From Flavobacterium subsaxonicum WB 4.1-42 = DSM 21790 (lineage in GTDB: Bacteria; Bacteroidota; Bacteroidia; Flavobacteriales; Flavobacteriaceae), in NCBI RefSeq assembly GCF_000422725.1, contig NZ_AUGP01000017.1, forward strand, positions 434,001 through 498,000: 64,000 bases of DNA, written 5' to 3'. Below, piece after piece: positions 9,501 through 16,616 of this stretch. Both the position numbers and the translations under genes were made by a program. The first letter of the stretch is position 1. Every line of letters starts with the position of its first letter. The notes below the pieces were generated by a model that saw only the letters and a list, made by a program, of their open reading frames with translations, made no database searches and was not told where the DNA came from.

Positions 9501-9598
9501 CCCAAAAAGGTATAGCCAATAAACCCAAACAGGATAATGGCCACATTCATTACTATGGTAAGTACCGGCCGTTTTATGCTTAATGTAGAAAGGCTCAT
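6518..9598 (-). CDS. Efflux RND transporter permease (HAE1/AcrB-like)
   Basis: Inner membrane proton-driven pump of 1026 residues, the usual length. The N-terminus has the first transmembrane helix (TIVMNVAIILFGFIGYTFLG). Large periplasmic loops follow TM1 and TM7. The proton-relay region in TM4 reads GLVVDDGIVVTENI, with the paired Asp residues, and the C-terminal half carries IGLVTKNGILIVEFANQLRE and RLRPILMTSLAIALGALP. It lies between the adaptor gene (2 bases away) and the TolC gene, so all three parts would be made together. Confidence 0.97.
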   Translation of the reverse strand: MSLSTLSIKRPVLTIVMNVAIILFGFIGYTFLGVREFPSIDPAQISVRTNYAGANSDIIESQITEPLEKAINQIDGIRNITSSSNQGSSNITIEFELEKNLEEAANDVRDKVSQATSSLPQDIDAPPVVSKADADSEPIITMTVQSAQRNPLELSDYAENVIAERLQTIPGVSSVQIWGQKRYAMRLWVDPVKLASYGVTVSDVRDALDAQNVELPTGKLTGANTELTVKTMGNLSTAEQFNNIIVKSEGEKIVRLSDVGRAELGPENLETKMSNNGQQLVGLAIIPQPGTNYIEISDAFYKQYDQMKKELPADLKLNIAIDNTVFIKKSVLEVVETLGISILLVTLIIYLFFRDWAIALRPLLDIPVSLIFTFFIMYACGFSINVLTLLAIVLATGLVVDDGIVVTENIFKKVEEGMTPIEAALKGSNEIFFAVISISITLAAVFLPVIFLEGFVGRLFREFGVVIASAVLVSAFVSLTLTPMLNAYLIKGDVHKKSKFYDLTEPYFQKLNSGYAGMLTTFMKRKWLSFPILVLCIGLIVLFYTTLQKETAPYDDRSFIGVNITGPEGASYDYMDRFMIEMEQLINDSIPEKKVSLVITSPGFGSASVNSGRIRIALVQSDERKRSQKEIAANLTKWSKRYAEARVSVSEQPTIAVNRRGGFPIQYIIQAPNFEKLREKIPEFMDEVGKDPTFAMTDVNLKFNKPEINVTINREKAESLGVSLLDVAQTLQLSLSGQRFGYFMMNGKQYQVMGQFDKPDRSKPLDLTSLYVKSNTGQLIQLDNLVSVEEQSSPPQLYHNNRYMSATVSAGLAPGMSISDGIEAMERAKTKVLDDTFTTDLGGESRDFVESSSNTLFAFGLALLLIYLILAGQFESFIDPFIIILTVPMAVAGALLSLWLFGQTWNIFSQIGTIMLIGLVTKNGILIVEFANQLREEGKEKYEAIMEASESRLRPILMTSLAIALGALPIAMSLGAASTSRIGMGVVIVGGTIFSLVLTLFVIPSIYFMWSRPKKHRPEFDNIKDL

Positions 9599-9600
9599 AA

Positions 9601-10671
9601 TTATTTTACGGGTGTTACAGATACCTTAACGTCGGCATCGTTCTTAAGGGTAAGCACTCCGGTAGTAAGCACGGTGTCGCCGGCTTTAAGGCCTTCCAGC
9701 ACCACAATATCTTTATCGGTACGGGTACCGGTGGTAACCATAACCTCCTGCGCCTTGCCTTTTCTGGATACAAACACCTTTTTACCGTTTTGTACCGGTA
9801 CAATAGCCTCTGTAGGCACTACAAAAGCATCAAGGGTTTTATCTAACGGCAGGTCTACATTGGCAAAAGTGCCGGGCAATAATTTGCCATTGGCATTATC
9901 TGCAATGGCACGTATGCGCAGGGTTCGGGTAGCTACCTCAACAGCAGGCTCTAAGGCATAAATGGTAGCGTTATATTTTTCATTCGTGCCGGCAACGGTA
10001 AAGGTAATTTTAGAGCTGACTTTTATTTGCGAGGCGTACTTTTCCGGAACCGAGAACGTAATTTTTACCTTGCTGCTGTTTACCAGCGTAGTAATAAGCG
10101 TTTGCGGTGTTACATACGTACCCGGCGATATATTGCGTAAGCCTATGGTGCCAGAGAAAGGCGCCCTTATAGAGGTCTTGGCAATTTGTGCATTTAGCAA
10201 CTGGGTTTGTGCCTGTGCGGTTTTAAAGTCGGCGCTGGCAATATCGTACTCTTCCTGGCTAATGGCCTCTTTTTGCAACAGCAGTTTTGCCCTGCGCTCA
10301 TTTTCGGATGCCAGGTTTTGTGCCGTTTTGGTTTGCCCGGCCTGGGCACGCAATTCGATATCGTTTATTTTAAGCAGTACCTGCCCTTTGCTTACCGTGG
10401 TGCCTTCCTGAAAATAAATCGATTGCGCAATACCCGAAACCTCGCTGGTAATTTGTACCTGCTCGTTAGCCTCTATAGACCCCGATAGCGATAAAATGTT
10501 TGAGAATTCCTGCGGATTAACCACAATGCCGTTTACAGCCATGGGTGGTTTTTTACCGCCCCCACCGCCCGATTGTTCGGCTTTTTGCTTTTTATTTTCG
10601 GATATCCTGTAGTAAACGAGCGCACCAATGCCCACAATTAATAGTGTGTAAACTATGTATTTAACCTTCAT
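9601..10671 (-). CDS. Efflux RND transporter periplasmic adaptor subunit (membrane fusion protein)
   Basis: Links the RND pump to the outer membrane channel. The 356-residue protein has an N-terminal membrane anchor (VKYIVYTLLIVGIGALVYY), a lipoyl-like half (VQITSEVSGIAQSIYFQEGT), a helical hairpin (residues about 105-165), the second lipoyl half (IRAPFSGTIGLRNISPGTYV) and beta-barrel and membrane-proximal domains to the end. It is the first gene of the operon, with a TAGCTTTG promoter box 26 bases upstream and a large palindrome about 100 bases upstream. Confidence 0.95.
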   Translation of the reverse strand: MKVKYIVYTLLIVGIGALVYYRISENKKQKAEQSGGGGGKKPPMAVNGIVVNPQEFSNILSLSGSIEANEQVQITSEVSGIAQSIYFQEGTTVSKGQVLLKINDIELRAQAGQTKTAQNLASENERRAKLLLQKEAISQEEYDIASADFKTAQAQTQLLNAQIAKTSIRAPFSGTIGLRNISPGTYVTPQTLITTLVNSSKVKITFSVPEKYASQIKVSSKITFTVAGTNEKYNATIYALEPAVEVATRTLRIRAIADNANGKLLPGTFANVDLPLDKTLDAFVVPTEAIVPVQNGKKVFVSRKGKAQEVMVTTGTRTDKDIVVLEGLKAGDTVLTTGVLTLKNDADVKVSVTPVK

Positions 10672-10696
10672 GTGTAGTAGTAAGTGTAATAGAAAG

Positions 10697-10704
10697 CAAA
10701 GCTA
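10697..10704 (-). promoter_or_regulatory. -7 box of the efflux operon promoter
   Basis: TAGCTTTG on the minus strand fits TAnnTTTG and lies 26 bases upstream of the adaptor start codon. Confidence 0.65.
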
Positions 10705-10766
10705 AATCAATTACTTTTGTACCTATAACGATTTAACAAACCATTGTGGAGTATTTTTCTTACAGA

Positions 10767-10809
10767 TTAATTAGCGAATGACGAATTGAATTCGTCATTC
10801 GCTAATTAA
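10767..10809. repeat. 43-bp near-perfect palindrome upstream of the efflux operon
   Basis: Two 21-base arms separated by a single G. The left arm (10767-10787) begins TTAATTAGCGAATGACG and the right arm (10789-10809) is its exact reverse complement. It lies about 60 bases upstream of the operon's -7 box. It could be a regulator operator, a cruciform-forming element or a small mobile remnant; no T-run supports a terminator. Confidence 0.85.
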
Positions 10810-10833
10810 AATTTGAATTATAAAAAAATATAA

Positions 10834-10858
10834 AATACCCATTATTGGGTATTTTTTG
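10834..10858. terminator. Terminator-like hairpin
   Basis: Stem AATACCCA / TGGGTATT with a TTAT loop and a T-run on the plus-strand side; A-rich sequence on the other side gives a weaker T-run on the minus strand. No gene clearly ends here. Confidence 0.6.
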
Positions 10859-10999
10859 GTGTACAAACTATTTATAAGTTTACACTGTTCTGATTAACCC
10901 CCATAAACAGTTCGAAAAAAAATTTAGTTGTGTGTTTTATATTTTTGTACGGCCCCCTTTCTCCATACTGAGGGGGCCTTACTTTTTTATATAAGCCAT

Positions 11000-11026
11000 A
11001 AAAAAAACCGGAAACAGTGTTTCCGG
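11000..11026 (-). terminator. Intrinsic terminator of the two small membrane protein genes
   Basis: Stem CCGGAAA / TTTCCGG followed on the minus strand by eight Ts. It lies about 95 bases beyond the stop of the 60-residue gene. Confidence 0.85.
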
Positions 11027-11120
11027 CTTAATTTATAACTAACTCAATTTAGTATACGCGCACTACTTGCATAGTAGGTATACTACACTTTCTATTATTA
11101 GTAAAAGTAGCTTTGCCATA

Positions 11121-11303
11121 CTATTGATTATTAGCAGGAGTACTGTTGATTTTTTTCCATGACAATAGTAAAGGGAATACGCTGCCTATTACAAGGGGTA
11201 CATATATTTTGTAATGAAAAAAGTACTGTACAATAAACCCTATTACAAATGCCATTAGCATAATTATAGCAAAAAGGAGTATAAATTTTAGGTAAGGTTT
11301 CAT
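11121..11303 (-). CDS. Small membrane protein, 60 residues
   Basis: Two hydrophobic segments at about residues 5-30 (FILLFAIIMLMAFVIGFIVQ) and 32-48 (YKIYVPLVIGSVFPLLL) with a short polar tail. It is second in a two-gene unit with the 67-residue gene (40-base spacing). The unit has a promoter box upstream and a terminator downstream, which supports real expression. I do not recognise the family. Confidence 0.7.
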   Translation of the reverse strand: MKPYLKFILLFAIIMLMAFVIGFIVQYFFHYKIYVPLVIGSVFPLLLSWKKINSTPANNQ

Positions 11304-11343
11304 AAAAATAGGAGGTTTTATAGTTAGCGATGCAATATAATTA

Positions 11344-11547
11344 CTATTTGGCAGAACCGGTAATAAGCATTTTGATGCCCGCCAAAGCTACAAGGCCAAA
11401 AAAAGCAGTGCAGGCTATACCTACCCATTTTACCAGTTCAGGATTTTCTGTAGCAGGGTTATGTGCCTTTACCGTAAATAAGTAAACGCCTAACATTACA
11501 AAAAGTAATGAAGTTCCGATTCCGAATAAGCCTTTTGATGTTTTCAT
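11344..11547 (-). CDS. Small membrane protein, 67 residues
   Basis: Two predicted helices: residues about 6-25 (GLFGIGTSLLFVMLGVYLFT) and about 41-62 (VGIACTAFFGLVALAGIKML), with a polar hairpin between them. It is first in the two-gene unit. A TATATTTG box lies 29 bases upstream of the ATG. The neighbouring small gene also has two helices, so they may act together. Function unknown. Confidence 0.72.
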   Translation of the reverse strand: MKTSKGLFGIGTSLLFVMLGVYLFTVKAHNPATENPELVKWVGIACTAFFGLVALAGIKMLITGSAK

Positions 11548-11575
11548 GATGTTTCGATTTGGTTAATCTGTACAA

Positions 11576-11583
11576 CAAATATA
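11576..11583 (-). promoter_or_regulatory. -7 box for the small membrane protein pair
   Basis: TATATTTG on the minus strand, 29 bases upstream of the start codon at 11547. Confidence 0.65.
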
Positions 11584-11626
11584 GAGAGGATATAAATGTA
11601 AAAATTGTAAAATTGGGACACACCGA

Positions 11627-12475
11627 TTAATCTTCAAAACGCCAGTAAATATCGCGGTTGTCTAACTGCGTAAGTTTAGACAACAACTCTTTAGGCGACT
11701 GTTTTGTAAATGCCTTAAAGTGTTTTATATAATGGGCCTGGTCGTAATACAGGCTGTACAGGGCAACATCGGTAAGGGTGGCATCTTCGCCGGCATGCTG
11801 CGAGTAGTTTAAGGCATTCCTGAACATTACCAGCTTTTTGTATTCTTCTACAGATGTGCATAAATGCTTTTTAAAAAGCCTGAGCAGCGTTTTACGGTTT
11901 ACCCCGGTATGATCTGACAATTCTTCTACCCTAACAGACCCGTTGCTGTTCAGTATCTCCTGAACGGCTTTTTTAATTACAGGCTCGTCAAACCCGCAAT
12001 AAGCACTCTTAAAAAAAGCATCAAGGTAACTGCCTTTTAAGGTAATGTTAGTTTCGGCAAAAGCAGCATTTGCAGCCGTTTGCAAGCCGGGTTCAAAGTA
12101 GGTAAATTCGGCAAAAGCCGGAGTAAAAACATCGCTAACAGGCTTACTCATAAAATGGTTAATGCCAACGGGATTAAACACCACACCTATTTTATTAAAA
12201 CGTCCGGTAAGGCTTACATCAAAGCTTTGGTTGGTATTAACCGAATATAAAGCTATATATTTTTCGGCTTCAGCCGGGGTTACTATACTGCTGGTATCGC
12301 TAAAGCGAACATCCGAATCTTTGTAGATGGTAAGCCCGTGCTTGTAGTTAGGATAAAAGGTAAACCTGCTGTTAAAACCGGGATCATCAGATGTGTGAAA
12401 ATAATAGCACTCAATGTACTTTGCTACCAGCTCGTCCTGCGGTTTAATAGTTATAAAATTCCCCTTTGTTTTCAA
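11627..12475 (-). CDS. AraC-family transcriptional regulator
   Basis: A 282-residue DNA-binding regulator. The N-terminal domain (about 1-170) begins ITIKPQDELVAKYIECYYFH and looks like the sensing half of this family. The C-terminal 100 residues hold two helix-turn-helix motifs: ELSDHTGVNRKTLLRLFKKH and LYYDQAHYIKHFKAFTKQSP. It is divergent from a second AraC-type gene 120 bases away. Ligand and target genes are unknown. Confidence 0.92.
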   Translation of the reverse strand: MKTKGNFITIKPQDELVAKYIECYYFHTSDDPGFNSRFTFYPNYKHGLTIYKDSDVRFSDTSSIVTPAEAEKYIALYSVNTNQSFDVSLTGRFNKIGVVFNPVGINHFMSKPVSDVFTPAFAEFTYFEPGLQTAANAAFAETNITLKGSYLDAFFKSAYCGFDEPVIKKAVQEILNSNGSVRVEELSDHTGVNRKTLLRLFKKHLCTSVEEYKKLVMFRNALNYSQHAGEDATLTDVALYSLYYDQAHYIKHFKAFTKQSPKELLSKLTQLDNRDIYWRFED

Positions 12476-12560
12476 TGCTTTAAGGCGGTTAGGCTTGCGG
12501 TAAAAATAGCAATTACAGGCGTATCTTAAAAATAAATAGCCCTACCAATGTTATATTTAG

Positions 12561-12568
12561 TAAATTTG
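12561..12568 (+). promoter_or_regulatory. -7 box for the plus-strand AraC-type gene
   Basis: TAAATTTG fits TAnnTTTG and lies 29 bases before the TTG start at 12597. This supports that start, since no ATG is available near the N-terminus. Confidence 0.6.
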
Positions 12569-12596
12569 AGAAACACGCCCTTAATATTTAAAAATT

Positions 12597-13418
12597 TTGG
12601 ATAAAAACACGCATAAATCAGACTATTATGGCAACCGTTTTGCCGTGCCAGACGATTGGGCCACCGTTTTTACCCACTTTTATTACGGCGTAAACTCAGG
12701 TAATACTGACATTAATAAAATTTTACTGCCCGATTTTAAACCCCTTATGGTTTTTAACTTCGGCAAGCCCCTTAAAGTAAACGGCGATAGCGAGCATGTT
12801 GTAGACGATGTTACCGTTACCGCCCCGCTTAAAAAAGTACTGCAATACAGCATGGCACCGAGCAGCTCTATACTGGTTGCCAGTTTTAAAGACGATGCTT
12901 TTTACAGGTTTTTCGGCACCGCCATGCCTGCCGGATTTTTATTTACCCACCCCGATAAGCTTATTGGCAGCCACTGCTTTTCGGTACTGCATGAGCAACT
13001 CCTGCTACTGCCGGAACCCGAGGCCAAAATCAATTACCTGCTTAATTACGCCAAAGCCTACATTGCCGATAGCCACAGCATGATAACCGATACCACAGAT
13101 ACAGACTATTTTAACCCCATAAAGGTTATTGCCCAAAAAAGTGGTTTGTCTGAAAGGAGCATACAGCTGCATTACAAAAAGCAATTGGGGTATAGTGCTA
13201 AAGAAATTGGCCGGTTTTCGCGTTTTCAAAAAGTGCTTGATAGCATAGCGCTGCCACTGCCAAAAGGCGAAAAAATTAACTGGTTCGATTTTATCGAGGC
13301 TTTTGGCTACTACGACCAAAGCCACCTTATTGCCGATTTTAAATACTACATTGGCCTATCTCCCCTAAACTACATAAAGCTGCAACAGGAGTTTTGCAGG
13401 TCTGAGGTTCAGGGGTAG
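12597..13418 (+). CDS. AraC-family transcriptional regulator
   Basis: A 273-residue regulator. The start is TTG (MDKNTHKSDYYGNRF); the next in-frame Met is about 50 residues on and would cut into the domain, and a promoter box lies just upstream. The C-terminal third has the paired helix-turn-helix motifs: SGLSERSIQLHYKKQLGYSA and FGYYDQSHLIADFKYYIGLS. It reads towards the NAD(P)H oxidoreductase gene 70 bases downstream, which could be a target. Its N-terminal domain is not closely similar by eye to that of the divergent AraC neighbour. Confidence 0.9.
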   Translation: MDKNTHKSDYYGNRFAVPDDWATVFTHFYYGVNSGNTDINKILLPDFKPLMVFNFGKPLKVNGDSEHVVDDVTVTAPLKKVLQYSMAPSSSILVASFKDDAFYRFFGTAMPAGFLFTHPDKLIGSHCFSVLHEQLLLLPEPEAKINYLLNYAKAYIADSHSMITDTTDTDYFNPIKVIAQKSGLSERSIQLHYKKQLGYSAKEIGRFSRFQKVLDSIALPLPKGEKINWFDFIEAFGYYDQSHLIADFKYYIGLSPLNYIKLQQEFCRSEVQG

Positions 13419-13455
13419 TTTCGTTTTCTTCCAATTTTAGCACAGCCTCTTAAAG

Positions 13456-13488
13456 TACGTTTGTAGTATAATTTTAAACTACAAACGT
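13456..13488 (+). promoter_or_regulatory. Promoter box and perfect inverted-repeat operator of the oxidoreductase gene
   Basis: The -7 box TACGTTTG (13456-13463) overlaps the left arm of an 11-bp perfect inverted repeat, ACGTTTGTAGT (13457-13467) and ACTACAAACGT (13478-13488), with a 10-base AT-rich spacer. The right arm ends one base before the ATG. A dimeric repressor bound here would block transcription start. Confidence 0.75.
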
Positions 13489-13489
13489 T

Positions 13490-14062
13490 ATGAACCATTT
13501 AGTTATTTATGCCCACCCCAACCCGGCAAGTATTAACCATACCCTTAAAGAAACCGTTGTTGCCGCTCTGACACAAGCCGGACACAGCGTTGTGGTGCGC
13601 GACCTGAACACCCTGAATTTTAACCCCGTATTATCTTTACAAGACCTGGAAGGCCAGCGTGCCGGCACCGTTGCACCCGATGTTGCCGCAGAACAGCAGC
13701 ACATACAATGGGCCGGCTGCATTACGTTTATCTACCCTATATGGTGGACTGGCCTGCCCGCCATTTTAAAAGGCTATATAGATAGGGTGTTTTCTTATGG
13801 CTTTGCATACAAATACGATAAGGGCGTACAAATGGGATTATTGAAGGGCAAAAAAGCCATTATAATTAACACCCACGGTAAATCGCAACAAGAATATGAG
13901 GCCCTGGGTATGGATAAGGCGCTAAGCTTAACGTCGGATACCGGCATTTACACCTATTGCGGATTTGATATCATCAGTCACTTATTTTTTGATGGCGCAG
14001 ACCGCGCTACGCCTGAGAAAATTGCAAAATGGCAGCAACAAATTATTCAGGTATTAAAATAA
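13490..14062 (+). CDS. NAD(P)H-dependent oxidoreductase, flavodoxin-like fold
   Basis: A 190-residue flavoprotein of the NAD(P)H dehydrogenase (quinone)/modulator-of-drug-activity family, which reduces quinones and related electrophiles in the cytoplasm. Visible motifs are HPNPASINHTLKETV (phosphate-binding loop for FMN/FAD), ITFIYPIWWTGLPAILKGYI and DRVFSYGFAYKYDKG. It follows an AraC-type regulator. The operator-like repeat at its start points to inducible control, as is common for quinone reductases. The true electron acceptor is unknown. Confidence 0.93.
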   Translation: MNHLVIYAHPNPASINHTLKETVVAALTQAGHSVVVRDLNTLNFNPVLSLQDLEGQRAGTVAPDVAAEQQHIQWAGCITFIYPIWWTGLPAILKGYIDRVFSYGFAYKYDKGVQMGLLKGKKAIIINTHGKSQQEYEALGMDKALSLTSDTGIYTYCGFDIISHLFFDGADRATPEKIAKWQQQIIQVLK

Positions 14063-14089
14063 TTTTTTAAAGTTTACATAAAATATTAT

Positions 14090-14144
14090 TTTAGGTTAAT
14101 CTAAATTTATAGTTTTGCAATTATAAAAAAGTAAATTAACCTAA
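14090..14144 (+). promoter_or_regulatory. Promoter of the TonB receptor with DtxR-like box and a second half-site
   Basis: The -7 box TAGTTTTG is at 14110-14117. Just upstream, TTTAGGTTAATCTAAATTT (14090-14108) is an imperfect palindrome. The 19 bases from 14091 match the corynebacterial DtxR consensus at 14 positions, as I recall that consensus. A further inverted copy of the half-site (ATTAACCTAA, 14135-14144) overlaps the start codon. This suggests metal-responsive repression. Confidence 0.6.
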
Positions 14145-16387
14145 TGAAAATATATCTTTACATTCTGTTGTTTGTTAGTTCGTTTGGGTTTGCCCAGACA
14201 GGGAGTATTAGCGGTAAAATTACCGGTGGCCGCGATGCCATACCATCTGTTAATGTTATTCTCTCTCCGCTTGGTACCACCACCGTTGCCGATGCCGATG
14301 GTAACTATTCCTTTAAAAATATACCTAACGGCAGTTACGAAATTATTTTTAGTGCCATTGGCGTTAAAACAACCCGTAAAAAAGTAACGGTAAACAGCGC
14401 AACTCCGGTAACACTTAACATTGCTTTACAGGAAGACAGCCAGGCGTTAGATGAAGTAGTTATTACCGGTACCATGAAAGAGGTAAGCCGGTCTGAAAGT
14501 TCGATACCGGTAGAGATTATCACTCCAAAATTGTTTAAAAAAAATCCAACCCCAAGCTTATTTGAGGCCGTGGGCATGATAAACGGCGTTCAGCCTCAAC
14601 TTAACTGCAATGTATGCAACACGGGCGACATCCATATAAATGGTATGGAAGGCCCGTACACCATGATATTGATAGACGGTATGCCTATTGTTAGTTCGCT
14701 GTCTACCGTATATGGCCTTAGCGGCATACCCAACAGTATTGTAGAGCGTATAGAGGTGGTTAAAGGCCCGGCATCATCGTTGTACGGGTCGGAGGCTATG
14801 GGGGGCATCATTAACGTAATTACCAAAACGCCGTACAAAGCTCCCGTTGTTAGTGCCGACTATTTTTTAACCAGCTGGGGCGAGCAAAGCCTGGATGCCG
14901 CGGTTAAGCTAAAGGCCGGCAAGGCAACATCGTTACTGGGGGTTAACTATTTTAATTACAATGTAAAGGCCGATAAAAACAACGACAACTTTACCGATGT
15001 TACCCAGCAAAACCGTATCTCTATCTTTAATAAATGGAGCTTTGACCGTAAAGACAACCGCATTTTTAGCCTTGCAGGACGCTATGTGTACGAAGACCGT
15101 TGGGGCGGAGAACTTAACTGGACCAAGCAATGGCGCGGCAGCGACAGCATTTATGGCGAGAGCATCTATACCCGCCGTGCCGAACTGATAGGCTTGTACC
15201 AACTGCCTACAACCGAGAGGATTTTTACCCAATTCTCCTACAACTGGCACGACCAGAACTCCTATTATGGCGATACCCCATATATGGCTACCCAGCAGGT
15301 GGGCTTTATACAAACCTATTGGGATAAGCAGTTTGGCGACAACCATACTTTTTTACTGGGTGCGGCAATGCGCTACACCGTTTATGATGATAACACCCCT
15401 GCAACCGCCAACCCCGACCTGAGTAACGAACCTCAGGTTACCCCCCTGCCGGGATTGTTTATTCAGGATGAGTGGGCCATTAACAGTAAACACAAGGTAT
15501 TGGGCGGCTACCGTTTTGATTATGATAAAAACCACGGCGGTGTGCATTCGCCACGGGTGGCCTATAAGTTTAGCCCCAATATGCACAACACCTTCAGGGC
15601 CAGTTTTGGTACGGGCTTTAGGGTGGTTAACCTGTTTACCGAAGACCACGCCGCCCTTACCGGTGCCCGCGATGTTATTATTGCCGAGGCCCTGAACCCG
15701 GAGCGCACCTACAACGGTAACCTTAATTATGTGCTTAAAGTGCCTACCCAATATTTTGTTTTGGGTATGGATGTTACGGGCTTTTACTCTTACTTTACCA
15801 ATAAAATTGTGGGCGATTTTGATACCGACCCTACCAAGATTATCTACGATAACCTTAACGGCCATGCCATATCGCAGGGGGTATCTGTAAATACCGATTT
15901 GCAGTTTAACTTTCCGCTAAAGCTAATGGCAGGTATATCATATATGGATGTCTTTCAGAAGGAAGAACGTGCAGGTGGTGGCGTAGATAAGATACAGCAA
16001 TTGCATGCCCCTAAGTGGAGCGGTAACTTTATTGGCACCTATACCTTTAATAAAAATTATAGTGTAGATGTTACCGGCAACTGGTACGGCCCCATGCGCC
16101 TGCCCATTTTGCCTAACGATTACAGGCCCGAATATTCGCCGTGGTTTTGTGTTGCCAACATTCAGTTTACCAAAAAGTTTGATTACGGTCTGGAAATTTA
16201 CGGCGGCATGAAAAACGTGTTCGACTTTGTGCCTAAATATGCGCTTATGCGTCCGTTTGACCCGTTCAATAAAACAGCAGATGACCCTGTTGCCAACCCT
16301 AATGGCTACACATTTGATACTACCTACAACTACGCATCGTTACAAGGCAGGCGTATGTTTTTAGGGGTACGTTATAACTTTTTTTAA
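14144..16387 (+). CDS. TonB-dependent outer membrane receptor
   Basis: Energy-coupled outer membrane importer of 747 residues. The signal peptide is about 1-18 (ending FGFAQT). A carboxypeptidase-regulatory-like domain spans about 20-100 and the plug about 120-235. The plug contains an unusual CNVCNTGDIHINGMEGPYTM stretch, the IDGMPI loop, and then VERIEVVKGPASSLYGSEAM. The barrel fills the remainder and ends in MFLGVRYNFF with a terminal Phe. The DtxR-like box over its promoter suggests an iron or manganese chelate as substrate, but the substrate is not proven by sequence. It is a single-gene unit. Confidence 0.95.
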   Translation: MKIYLYILLFVSSFGFAQTGSISGKITGGRDAIPSVNVILSPLGTTTVADADGNYSFKNIPNGSYEIIFSAIGVKTTRKKVTVNSATPVTLNIALQEDSQALDEVVITGTMKEVSRSESSIPVEIITPKLFKKNPTPSLFEAVGMINGVQPQLNCNVCNTGDIHINGMEGPYTMILIDGMPIVSSLSTVYGLSGIPNSIVERIEVVKGPASSLYGSEAMGGIINVITKTPYKAPVVSADYFLTSWGEQSLDAAVKLKAGKATSLLGVNYFNYNVKADKNNDNFTDVTQQNRISIFNKWSFDRKDNRIFSLAGRYVYEDRWGGELNWTKQWRGSDSIYGESIYTRRAELIGLYQLPTTERIFTQFSYNWHDQNSYYGDTPYMATQQVGFIQTYWDKQFGDNHTFLLGAAMRYTVYDDNTPATANPDLSNEPQVTPLPGLFIQDEWAINSKHKVLGGYRFDYDKNHGGVHSPRVAYKFSPNMHNTFRASFGTGFRVVNLFTEDHAALTGARDVIIAEALNPERTYNGNLNYVLKVPTQYFVLGMDVTGFYSYFTNKIVGDFDTDPTKIIYDNLNGHAISQGVSVNTDLQFNFPLKLMAGISYMDVFQKEERAGGGVDKIQQLHAPKWSGNFIGTYTFNKNYSVDVTGNWYGPMRLPILPNDYRPEYSPWFCVANIQFTKKFDYGLEIYGGMKNVFDFVPKYALMRPFDPFNKTADDPVANPNGYTFDTTYNYASLQGRRMFLGVRYNFF

Positions 16388-16413
16388 AATTTAGAGTTAA
16401 GCTTTGCCACGAA

Positions 16414-16608
16414 CCTGCCTGCCGGTAGGCAGCTTACATTACTTTTTTTTTGCCACGAATTACACAAATTCCACCAATTTTTAATTAATGCTTCACATGG
16501 TGTAGGTAAATTAATTCCATCAATTTTATTTTAAGGATTAGTAAAATTTGCCACGAATTACACGAATCTCACTAATTAAAAATTGGTGGAATTTGTGTAA
16601 TTCGTGGC
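16414..16608. repeat. Interspersed GCCACGAATTACAC repeats forming a 36-bp inverted repeat
   Basis: The left arm (16452-16487) begins GCCACGAATTACACAAATTC. The right arm (16573-16608) is its exact 36-base reverse complement. A third, diverged copy in direct orientation lies between them (about 16549-16580). A different short palindrome, CTGCCTGCCGGTAGGCAG, precedes it near 16420. This type of intergenic repeat is common in Bacteroidota. The pair could also act as a strong hairpin between the two convergent genes. Confidence 0.85.
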
Positions 16609-16616
16609 TAAATTAA

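Larger units (their letters stand above)
10705..10999. other. Non-coding region with stacked hairpins upstream of the efflux operon
   Basis: No open frame is supported. In order it holds the 43-bp palindrome (10767-10809), a terminator-like hairpin (10834-10858), a TATTTTTG box (10940-10947) on the plus strand, and a GC-rich hairpin (GGCCCCC at 10951-10957 with GGGGGCC at 10972-10978) followed by CTTTTTT. Confidence 0.6.
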
